A stretch of DNA of 5,651 bases from Candidatus Hydrogenedentota bacterium. Its GTDB lineage: Bacteria; Hydrogenedentota; Hydrogenedentia; Hydrogenedentiales; CAITNO01. The position numbers were made by a program, and so were the translations under genes. Numbering within the stretch: the stretch's first letter is position 1; each line of letters begins with the position of its first letter. This document shows positions 1-5,651 of the stretch, one piece after another. Where the stretch lies: positions 1 to 5,651 of the forward strand of contig CAIXUF010000882.1 of the NCBI GenBank assembly GCA_903922535.1. The letters run 5' to 3'. The notes under the pieces were generated by a model. That model was not told where the DNA came from and ran no database searches. It saw nothing but the letters and a program-made list of their open reading frames with translations.

Positions 1-1949
1 ACGGCGTCCGTCTTCGCGAGAATTACCGTGGGGCTGTTGAACCGGCGGAACTGATCGAGGGTCAGTCCGCCCGGCTTCTCCTCCCAGAAGGCGTTCAAGA
101 AGCCCTGGCCCGTGTACGTGCCCTCCTGGGGCACCATGACGTCCACGATTGTCCAGTACGAATAGCCGTCACACGCCGGATCCAGCCGCGCCCGTTCCAG
201 CCCCTGTTTCTGATAGTAGCCCTGCAGGGCATGGGCGGCGTTGAGACATGCGTCGCCCCAGGTGCGATCAAGTCCCACTTTGCCTAGAGACGCCTCATAG
301 TCCTCAAGGCTCCGCGGTGCGGGAATCGCCCCGGTGAACTTCGGAGCCAAGCGCGGGTCCAGCTTAATGCCGAGGTTCAGGTATTCATGGGCAATGAACG
401 GGACCTCCAGTGCATCAAATGCACCCGGTGCCCAGGGCATGATCGACGACGGCAGCCCGTAACCGTTGGGCGTGAAGAAATCCGCGTTCTGCGTCGTGTT
501 GCAGCCGCCGTCCTGGTGCTGCATGATTCGGTCGGGGTCGGTCTGCTTGGCCCACTGGTAGATCTCCCGGTCCAGCGGACTGCCAAGATGGCCCTCGTTT
601 CCCGTCGAGTACGTCGCGAAGGAGACATAACGGCGGTAGTGCCTGTGGAGTTCCTGTATGTCCCGAAGAGGGTCGAATTCAAAACCTTCCGGGGTGATGT
701 CATGATAGTAGGGCAGCTCCGGCTGGATGAGTATGCCCGCTTCGTCGGCGGCTTCGAAGAATTCCGGAATCTCGCAGTGCGTGTGGTGTCGGACGTAGTT
801 GAAACCGGCCTTCCGGGCAATCATCAGGTGTTTCAGGTGCTCCTCCCTGTCCGGCGGCGAGCTCAGGGTCATCGGATAGATGTAATCGTCGCCGTAGCCG
901 CGAAGAAAGTAAGGGGCGCCGTTCAAATAGAACCGGTTGCCGCGCACTTCCAGTTTGCGGACGCCGAACCGTTCATGCCATCCATGAACGGGGGTTTCAC
1001 CCGAAAGAAGCGTCACTTCCGCCAGGTACAGGTTGGGCGTCTCCGGTGCCCAGGGCCGAAACACGGTGAGCGGGACTTCGCACACGGCGTCTGCGTTGCC
1101 GTTCGCGTCAAACGTCAACGGCTGATGGAAGGTTCCCGCGGACTGGCCGTCGAGCGTATGGATAAGAATTTCGAGCGCGGGGCGCGCCGGGCTTTCCCCG
1201 CCGTCGCGGCGAATGCTCACGTTCACCAGAGCCGTCTTCTTGTTGAAGTCTCCCCGCACCCAGACGTCATCGAGCCGCGTCGTCGGCGTTGCCTCAAGTT
1301 CAATGTCCCGGTAGAATCCGCCGAAGCGGTGAAAAGCCGCCATGCACCCTTTCCGGCTGGGAGTGTCGTTGCGCACCGTGGCGACGATCTCGGCCGTTTC
1401 GCCCGGTTTCACCAGATCGGTGATGTCGTACTTGTATGCGCCGCAGTAGGTGTTGAGATGCGCCACTCGCTGCTGGTTCACCCAGAGCCAGGCTTCCGTC
1501 CGTACCCCGCCCACCTTGAGCCATACGCGTTTGCTGGCCCAGTCGGCGGGGAGGTCAACGGCGCGGCGATAGCGGGCCGTTCCCATGTACACATGACTCA
1601 GCGGCCTGGGGATGCAGTCGAAAGGCAGCCCCCAATCGACACTCATGCCCGGCGCGCCGACCCCCTGCGCCTCCCAACAGCCGGGAATCTCAATCTTGCG
1701 GGCATCGCTCCAGTCCGGCTCGTTCCAACATGGGCCCTTGCCCATGCGGTGCCGCCCCATGAGCCGGGGGTCCGTCACAAAATCCCACTCGCCCCGCAGG
1801 GAGAGAATCTCCTGAAGCGGGGACACCGTTGCCGAATGGACAACCGCCGGCGTTGCCGGGCGCGTGCCCCAATGATCGGCGTCTTCCGCGTGCAAACGCG
1901 CATCGCAAACGACGGCAGACAGGAGAAGCAGACCCAAGAGACGGTTCAT
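1..1949 (-). CDS. Secreted glycoside hydrolase family 2 protein (beta-galactosidase/glucuronidase-like), C-terminus cut by window edge
   Basis: The frame is open from the ATG at 1949 down to base 1 (649 complete codons) with no stop, so the C-terminus lies outside the window. The start is supported by AAGGAG at 1957-1962, 7 bases upstream. Residues 1-21 form a signal peptide (MNR, then a leucine-rich core), with likely cleavage after LHA. The GH2 order is visible: a jelly-roll sugar-binding domain at about 45-217 (RGEWDF at 52-57; GGFYRDIEL near 211-219), an immunoglobulin-like domain at about 220-327, and a TIM barrel from about 345 (RGYGDD at 350, RHHTHC at 387, QPELP around 411). By GH2 analogy the acid/base is E452 (STGNEG) and the nucleophile is E522 (AHEY), 70 residues apart; LacZ has 76. 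SYW at 597-599 fits the last barrel strand. Known GH2 members are retaining exo-enzymes on beta-galactosides, glucuronides or mannosides; the substrate here is unknown. The gene follows the 1987-3306 gene by 37 bases, probably in one operon, and the product probably acts in the periplasm. Confidence 0.88.
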   Translation of the reverse strand, partial: MNRLLGLLLLSAVVCDARLHAEDADHWGTRPATPAVVHSATVSPLQEILSLRGEWDFVTDPRLMGRHRMGKGPCWNEPDWSDARKIEIPGCWEAQGVGAPGMSVDWGLPFDCIPRPLSHVYMGTARYRRAVDLPADWASKRVWLKVGGVRTEAWLWVNQQRVAHLNTYCGAYKYDITDLVKPGETAEIVATVRNDTPSRKGCMAAFHRFGGFYRDIELEATPTTRLDDVWVRGDFNKKTALVNVSIRRDGGESPARPALEILIHTLDGQSAGTFHQPLTFDANGNADAVCEVPLTVFRPWAPETPNLYLAEVTLLSGETPVHGWHERFGVRKLEVRGNRFYLNGAPYFLRGYGDDYIYPMTLSSPPDREEHLKHLMIARKAGFNYVRHHTHCEIPEFFEAADEAGILIQPELPYYHDITPEGFEFDPLRDIQELHRHYRRYVSFATYSTGNEGHLGSPLDREIYQWAKQTDPDRIMQHQDGGCNTTQNADFFTPNGYGLPSSIMPWAPGAFDALEVPFIAHEYLNLGIKLDPRLAPKFTGAIPAPRSLEDYEASLGKVGLDRTWGDACLNAAHALQGYYQKQGLERARLDPACDGYSYWTIVDVMVPQEGTYTGQGFLNAFWEEKPGGLTLDQFRRFNSPTVILAKTDA

Positions 1950-1956
1950 CAGAAAT

Positions 1957-1962
1957 CTCCTT
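1957..1962 (-). promoter_or_regulatory. Ribosome binding site of the GH2 gene
   Basis: On the minus strand the sequence reads AAGGAG, 7 bases before the ATG at 1949. This fixes the GH2 start and lies inside the 37-base gap after the upstream gene's stop. The gap has no visible terminator hairpin or obvious promoter, which supports co-transcription of the two minus-strand genes. Confidence 0.8.
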
Positions 1963-1986
1963 GTGGAATTGCGCCGCACCCGCTTT

Positions 1987-3306
1987 TCATTTGGGCTCCC
2001 CGCCGTGCAGGCGCGCCGCCATCCTGCCCAGGATTGCCATGTTCGCGGGATTGCTTTCGAAGTTCCAGGCTTCGTGCATGTCAATGCCGTCGAAGCCGTT
2101 CTTGCGTGTCACGTCCGCCCAGAACCGCGTCTGCTCCTCCAGTTTCCCCGGGTCGCCCGGCATCCATTCGGAGAACAGGTACAAGCGCGTCTTCCCCTTG
2201 CAGTATGCCTGGTATTCCCGGGCCGCCCACCCGTAAAGATCTTCGCCCGCTTGCCGCTGGATGTCCGGCTTGGCCGTCCAGTAGGCGTGCTCCGGTTGCG
2301 ATACAATTTCGTAGTCCCCGACAATGAACGCGTCCGCGACGGCCTCATCCACCAGCCGTTTCCAGTGGTTTGTGAACCGCGCGACCACATGCGTGCTGAA
2401 ATGCGGGTCCACGGCGAACTGCGTGTACCGTCCAAGCTGAAGGCCGATCCACAGCACCTTGTCCCGGTCGTGGCAGAGCTTGGCCAAATCGCGGTAGAGC
2501 TGCACCATGGCCTCGCCCTTCAAATCGTGCCAGGCGCTCCGATCAAAGCTTTCCGCCATGCGGATATCGACACCGTACTTTGCCTGGAACGCGTCCACAA
2601 TGGGCTGGCTGTAGCCGTAGAAGTCTTCTTCGTGGGTGTTGGGCATGTGACGGCAATGGCTGCTTGTCGAGCAGTGGACCCCGTCCGCACCCAGATCCAG
2701 CAACTCGCGGACCTGCGCAACCCGGAACGCCCGCGCCTCGGGCCAGGCATAGTCCATCAGCCCCTTGAAATGGGTCTTCCCGTCTTTGGCCACCCATTGG
2801 CAATGGGGATGCTCGTCGAGGAACTTCGATCGATAGCCGGGAAACCCGTCGTCGAACAGATCGAGCCACATGAGTGCCTTCATGCCCTGCGCATGGGCGG
2901 CGCGAATAAAGGCCTCCGGCGGGTTGATCGCCTGAATAACCCCGGCATAGCGCTGGTCCCAGGCGGTCCGCTGCGTGACATAGGACTCCATGTCCGTGAT
3001 CGTCGGGGTCGGATTGGCCCGCGCATCTGCCGCGTCAAAGCCGGCGGGATACGACAGCGGCGTGCGGTAGGGGAGGATGCCAAGACACCCGCAACGGATG
3101 AGGAGGGTTTGGCAGCCATTTGCTTTCAGCCGCTCCACCAGCGTGTTGACGTCCTGTTCCGTCATGGCATGGTCCCGCAGCCACACCTCGTCGTTCACGT
3201 CCACGTCCACGACAAGTTCCGGACCCGGCGCCGATACCGGTTGCGCGGTTGCGCCCCCGGCCAGGCAGCACATAATCCCCGCGATACTCAGCATGCGAAT
3301 CAGCAT
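1987..3306 (-). CDS. Secreted TIM-barrel protein, putative family-10-like glycosyl hydrolase of unknown specificity
   Basis: This is a complete 439-residue protein. The ATG at 3306 is chosen because AAGGA lies 7 bases upstream and a signal peptide follows at once (MLIRML, hydrophobic core, cleavage after ATA at residue 21). A longer reading from 3324 or 3699 would bury the signal peptide and lacks a good ribosome site. The mature part reads as one (beta/alpha)8 barrel with eight candidate strands: ELVVDVDV (30-37), QTLLIRCGC (66-74), MKALMWLDLF (142-151), GADGVHCSTS (206-215), KVLWIGLQLG (283-292), DAFIVGDYEI (325-334), RLYLFSEW (374-381) and GFDGIDMHEAW (404-414). Acidic residues at strand ends include D152/D153, D331, E333, E380 and E412. 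The strand-4 end has no Asn-Glu pair; it carries HCSTSSHCRH (211-220) instead. The overall look is of the GHL10/DUF187-like or amylase-like barrel proteins common in PVC bacteria, but I cannot assign a CAZy family. It is probably the first gene of an operon with the GH2 gene and is divergent from the 3487 gene. Confidence 0.85.
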   Translation of the reverse strand: MLIRMLSIAGIMCCLAGGATAQPVSAPGPELVVDVDVNDEVWLRDHAMTEQDVNTLVERLKANGCQTLLIRCGCLGILPYRTPLSYPAGFDAADARANPTPTITDMESYVTQRTAWDQRYAGVIQAINPPEAFIRAAHAQGMKALMWLDLFDDGFPGYRSKFLDEHPHCQWVAKDGKTHFKGLMDYAWPEARAFRVAQVRELLDLGADGVHCSTSSHCRHMPNTHEEDFYGYSQPIVDAFQAKYGVDIRMAESFDRSAWHDLKGEAMVQLYRDLAKLCHDRDKVLWIGLQLGRYTQFAVDPHFSTHVVARFTNHWKRLVDEAVADAFIVGDYEIVSQPEHAYWTAKPDIQRQAGEDLYGWAAREYQAYCKGKTRLYLFSEWMPGDPGKLEEQTRFWADVTRKNGFDGIDMHEAWNFESNPANMAILGRMAARLHGGEPK

Positions 3307-3313
3307 GACCTCG

Positions 3314-3318
3314 TCCTT
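3314..3318 (-). promoter_or_regulatory. Ribosome binding site that decides the start of the 1987-3306 gene
   Basis: The minus strand reads AAGGA followed by 7 bases and the ATG at 3306. An in-frame ATG at 3324 lies just upstream of this site and would place it inside the coding region. The position of the site and the signal peptide beginning at 3306 both favour 3306. Confidence 0.7.
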
Positions 3319-3350
3319 CTCCATAGTTCCGTTGTTGGCGCAACTGTACC

Positions 3351-3379
3351 AAGATACTCGGCGCGTGAGGACCGTGCAA
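3351..3379 (-). promoter_or_regulatory. Candidate sigma70-type promoter for the minus-strand operon
   Basis: Reading the minus strand, TTGCAC (3379-3374) and TATCTT (3356-3351) are separated by exactly 17 bases. They match the -35 and -10 consensus at three and four of six positions. Transcription would begin near 3344, giving a leader of about 38 bases before the ATG at 3306. The spacing is ideal but both boxes are imperfect, so a chance match is quite possible. Confidence 0.3.
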
Positions 3380-3395
3380 GACCGCAGGAAGACCG
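3370..3395. repeat. Three GACCG direct repeats at 10-11 base spacing, possible regulator site
   Basis: GACCG occurs at 3370-3374, 3380-3384 and 3391-3395. The starts are 10 and 11 bases apart, so all three face roughly the same side of the helix. The array lies between the two divergent genes and overlaps the -35 box of the candidate minus-strand promoter. Tandem half-sites with this pitch are typical of response-regulator or AraC-type binding. The motif is short and the DNA is GC-rich, so coincidence cannot be excluded. Confidence 0.3.
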
Positions 3396-3430
3396 GCGGC
3401 CGACTGTGCCCGCTTGTTTCTGAAATGCGG

Positions 3431-3436
3431 TATACT
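3431..3436 (+). promoter_or_regulatory. Candidate -10 box for the plus-strand gene
   Basis: TATACT matches five of six positions of TATAAT and sits in one of the few AT-rich spots of the intergenic region. The start codon is about 50 bases downstream, giving a leader of about 44 bases. No good -35 box stands 16-18 bases upstream: TTGTTT at 3414-3419 is only 11 bases away, and there is no extended -10 TG. If real, this promoter probably needs an activator. Confidence 0.35.
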
Positions 3437-3477
3437 TTTGCCTGCTCCGGCCATGAGACCTGAATCCAGGGGCAAGT

Positions 3478-3482
3478 GGAGG
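3478..3482 (+). promoter_or_regulatory. Ribosome binding site of the 3487 gene
   Basis: GGAGG is followed by CAAG and the ATG at 3487. The core is strong, but the 4-base gap is shorter than the usual 5-9. In this frame a TGA at 3454-3456 closes the reading frame upstream, and 3487 is the first ATG after it, so the start is well fixed. Confidence 0.7.
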
Positions 3483-3486
3483 CAAG

Positions 3487-5651
3487 ATGAACATCTTCGG
3501 CCGCAGACAGGGGCTCTTTGCAGCAACGTTGGCTCCGATCATCATGGGCTTGCTTTTGTCTGTCGGCTGCGCAGTGTCTTCGGCGCAGTCGGTTCAGGCC
3601 ACGGTTACGACCGAAGAACTTGCCCGGGAGGTGGAGCGCATCCTCCCTCAGGAGGAACTCTACGACTACCACAAGCGGCTGTTGGAAGCCCCCGTCCATG
3701 AGATGCGGCGGGATGCCGGGGCCAGCCCCCGTTCCGGCGAGTTGGCGTTGCCGGATCAGGGCTGGCGGCTCGTCTGGAATTCGCGCAGTTCGGCCGTACT
3801 CAACAATGCGGTTCAGGACTTTCAGGAATATCTGGGCACGTCAATGGGCGTCCGGGTCGAGGTGGAAGGCCGGGACGCACTGCAAGACGGGCAGGGTCTG
3901 AGCCGCTGCATCGTGGTCGGCACACGCGACCAACTGCCCGGATGCGGGGCGGCGCTGAAAGGTCCCAAGGACTACGAGATCGTGGCGGCGCCGGAACGGC
4001 TGACGGTGTGCGGGTACGATGAGCGGGGCGCGATGTACGGGCTCTACAACCTGGAAGCCCGGATGAATCTGCGCGGGGCGCCGTTCCTGCCCGGAGACAT
4101 GAGGATGGTGCGGCACAGCCTCTGCGACGCGCGCATGGTGCAGTCCTGGATGGGGTGGATGGAGTTTCCCGACCGGCTGCTTTCGCATCTAGCCCACGAC
4201 GGTTTCGACGCCATATACGCCTCGGCCATGGCGAACCCGAACGGGGACCGCACCACGGCCGAGTCTTCCACCGATTTCTACGCGCGGATACTGTACCGCA
4301 TCCGCAAGCAGGACCCGGCCCGCATGCGGGACCTGATCAACCGTGCGGCGCATTTCGGCATCAAGGTGTACGCGCCCATCATCTATCAGTACATGGGAAC
4401 CCCCGAAAGCGAAGCGGGACTGCGGCAACTGGTGCAGAACATCGTGAAGGAGTTCCCCGACATTCAGGGGTATGTTCTCCTCACGGAAGGCTTCTGGTAC
4501 AAGGCGTGGGGGGGAGGTCACGGCGCCAGCAGGGAGTACATGGAGGACTGGGCCCGGAACTGGAGCCGGGCGGTGGGCATCGTGGCCGAGGAATGCCACC
4601 GGGTGAATCCCGCCATTGAAATTCTCCCCTGGGAATACAACATCGACTTCCGCCCGCAGAACGTCGACATGAAGTGCTACTTCATCCAGCAGCTTCCCGA
4701 CGGCACGATACCGCTGCTGACCTGGGAAAACGGGAAGAGTTTCGAGATCGACGGACTGAAGGGGTTCTTGCGCGACTATGCGATAAGCCAGATCGGCCCG
4801 GCGGAGGTCACCCGGGCCCAGATCGAGGAAGCGCGAAAGCGCGGCATGAAGGTCTACACCAACGCGGACACCTTCCTGTGCGGCGCCCAGATGCACACCG
4901 TGCCCTATCACCCTTTTCCCTACCAGTGGTATGGCCGGTACAAGGCAATGGAGGAGCAGGCAATCAACGGCACCATGGAAAGCTGGACCCGGGGCTATTC
5001 CCCCAGCTTCATGACCGAACTGCGGGCGTGGTACTGCTGGAGCGACGCGCCTCCCCTCGACGAACTGCTCGGCACAATCGCCACCCGTGTTTTCGGACCG
5101 GAAGGGAAGGACATGGTGCTGAAAGCCTGGGACCTTCTCAGCCAGGGAATCCGTCTCGTCCCGGACACGGGTCCGACGATGGGAACCAGCACGGCCATAG
5201 GCAATCCGCTCTTCTTCCAAGCACCGCCGGCCCGCACCGTCACGTTCCAGCACTCGTGGACGGATGAGGAAGCGTGGACGGGTTACCTGGGGGGAGAAAT
5301 CAATCCTTACTGGCCGTTCACAGTTGGACGCCTGGTGTTCTATCCGGACTTCACGAATCAGACAAATAAGGCGGAGTTGTACGCCCGGAGTGTTTCCGGA
5401 ATTGAGGCCGGTAATGACGTTCGCGTCCTGCCGGTGTTTCTCAAGTACCTTCAGCTCGCCGCAGACCGGATGGGGGAGGGGTTGGGCCTGTACCGGGCGG
5501 CGGCGCTTCGCAGTCCGGATTCCAAACGCGCGGGAGCCCTGCGCGAAGCGGTTGTGGCCGAGCAGATCGAGCGGATGTTGCGGAGCAACCACGCGGTCCT
5601 AGAATTCGAGGATCTCCGGTTGCAGTTGGCTGCGGAGAAGGACGTTCAGAA
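3487..5651 (+). CDS. Secreted or lipid-anchored multidomain glycoside hydrolase-like protein (GH20/GH67-type N-terminal domain plus TIM barrel), C-terminus cut by window edge
   Basis: The frame is open for 721 complete codons to the window end with no stop. An export signal occupies about residues 1-33: RR at 6-7, a hydrophobic core at 10-27, then LSVGC with Cys28, which fits a relaxed lipobox; cleavage near SSAQ is the alternative. Residues about 90-195 look like the zincin-like N-terminal domain found before GH20, GH67 and GH84 barrels, ending in GYDERGAMYGLYNLEARM (176-193). A probable barrel follows with candidate strands at about 209-215, 240-248 (FDAIYASAM), 292-299 (IKVYAPII), 326-335 (IQGYVLLTEG), 377-385 (IEILPWEYN), 395-402, 454-461 (MKVYTNAD) and 495-500 (GTMESW). 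E334 at strand 4 sits where GH20 and GH67 enzymes carry their catalytic acid; E383, D461 and E498 are other candidates. LRAWYCWSDAPPLDELLG (512-529) resembles the helix after GH67/DUF4838-type barrels. The C-terminal region beyond 540 looks helical. The family and substrate are not identified. The gene is divergent from the two minus-strand genes. Confidence 0.85.
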   Translation, partial: MNIFGRRQGLFAATLAPIIMGLLLSVGCAVSSAQSVQATVTTEELAREVERILPQEELYDYHKRLLEAPVHEMRRDAGASPRSGELALPDQGWRLVWNSRSSAVLNNAVQDFQEYLGTSMGVRVEVEGRDALQDGQGLSRCIVVGTRDQLPGCGAALKGPKDYEIVAAPERLTVCGYDERGAMYGLYNLEARMNLRGAPFLPGDMRMVRHSLCDARMVQSWMGWMEFPDRLLSHLAHDGFDAIYASAMANPNGDRTTAESSTDFYARILYRIRKQDPARMRDLINRAAHFGIKVYAPIIYQYMGTPESEAGLRQLVQNIVKEFPDIQGYVLLTEGFWYKAWGGGHGASREYMEDWARNWSRAVGIVAEECHRVNPAIEILPWEYNIDFRPQNVDMKCYFIQQLPDGTIPLLTWENGKSFEIDGLKGFLRDYAISQIGPAEVTRAQIEEARKRGMKVYTNADTFLCGAQMHTVPYHPFPYQWYGRYKAMEEQAINGTMESWTRGYSPSFMTELRAWYCWSDAPPLDELLGTIATRVFGPEGKDMVLKAWDLLSQGIRLVPDTGPTMGTSTAIGNPLFFQAPPARTVTFQHSWTDEEAWTGYLGGEINPYWPFTVGRLVFYPDFTNQTNKAELYARSVSGIEAGNDVRVLPVFLKYLQLAADRMGEGLGLYRAAALRSPDSKRAGALREAVVAEQIERMLRSNHAVLEFEDLRLQLAAEKDVQ

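Noticed and set aside
1950..1986. Possible terminator or second promoter between the two minus-strand genes
   Set aside because: The 37-base gap shows only a ribosome site, with no hairpin plus T-run and no recognisable -10/-35 pair.
387..2327. 646-codon open frame on the plus strand
   Set aside because: It lies antisense to the GH2 gene and part of the next gene, running across their boundary. Its translation is Arg/Pro/Val-rich with no domain, signal or ribosome site. It is a shadow caused by high GC codon use.
3334..3344. Short inverted repeat GTTG-GCG-CAAC upstream of the minus-strand operon
   Set aside because: Arms of four bases are too short to call an operator or hairpin in DNA of this composition.
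1963..3423. 486-codon open frame on the plus strand
   Set aside because: It lies antisense to the complete 439-residue TIM-barrel gene, with low-complexity Arg/His/Val-rich composition and no recognisable fold.
3307..3699. N-terminal extension of the TIM-barrel gene up to an ATG at 3699
   Set aside because: It would put about 130 residues of unrelated sequence before a clear signal peptide, overlap the start of the divergent gene, and ignore the AAGGA site 7 bases before 3306.
3414..3701. Small plus-strand open frame across the intergenic region and the start of the plus gene
   Set aside because: It overlaps the signal-peptide coding region in another frame, has no ribosome site, and its product is Arg/Gly/Pro-rich without features.
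4189..5592. 467-codon open frame on the minus strand
   Set aside because: It lies antisense to the plus-strand hydrolase, whose frame shows domain-like motifs and a good start. The antisense product shows none.

Overview
The window is a compact, GC-rich (roughly 60%) bacterial segment. It carries three large protein genes, and all three look like exported carbohydrate-active enzymes. Each begins with an N-terminal export signal, and each is preceded by a purine-rich Shine-Dalgarno sequence. Long six-frame overlaps on the opposite strands are coding shadows, as expected at this base composition. The gene style (secreted GH2 proteins with a GYGDD-type barrel start, beside poorly classified TIM-barrel proteins) recalls polysaccharide degraders of the Planctomycetota, Verrucomicrobiota/Lentisphaerota/Kiritimatiellota or Hydrogenedentota type. 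This taxonomic guess is inference: there is no rRNA or marker gene here.

Layout. Positions 1-1949 (minus) hold a glycoside hydrolase family 2 protein, cut off at its C-terminus by the window edge. Positions 1987-3306 (minus) hold a complete 439-residue secreted TIM-barrel protein that resembles uncharacterised, family-10-like glycosyl hydrolases. The two minus genes are 37 bases apart and are almost certainly co-transcribed, with the TIM-barrel gene first. Positions 3307-3486 are a 180-base divergent intergenic region with candidate promoters in both directions and three helically spaced GACCG repeats. Positions 3487-5651 (plus) hold a large secreted or lipid-anchored protein with a GH20/GH67-type N-terminal domain followed by a probable (beta/alpha)8 barrel. 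It is cut off at its C-terminus by the window edge.

Taken together, this looks like part of a glycan-utilisation locus in which two divergent transcription units share one control region. No transporter, SusC/SusD pair, sulfatase or regulator is visible, so the substrate cannot be named. The GH2 enzyme keeps a recognisable catalytic glutamate pair. The other two barrels do not match a family I can name with certainty, and they are the most novel content. I see no RNA gene, mobile element, CRISPR array or terminator.
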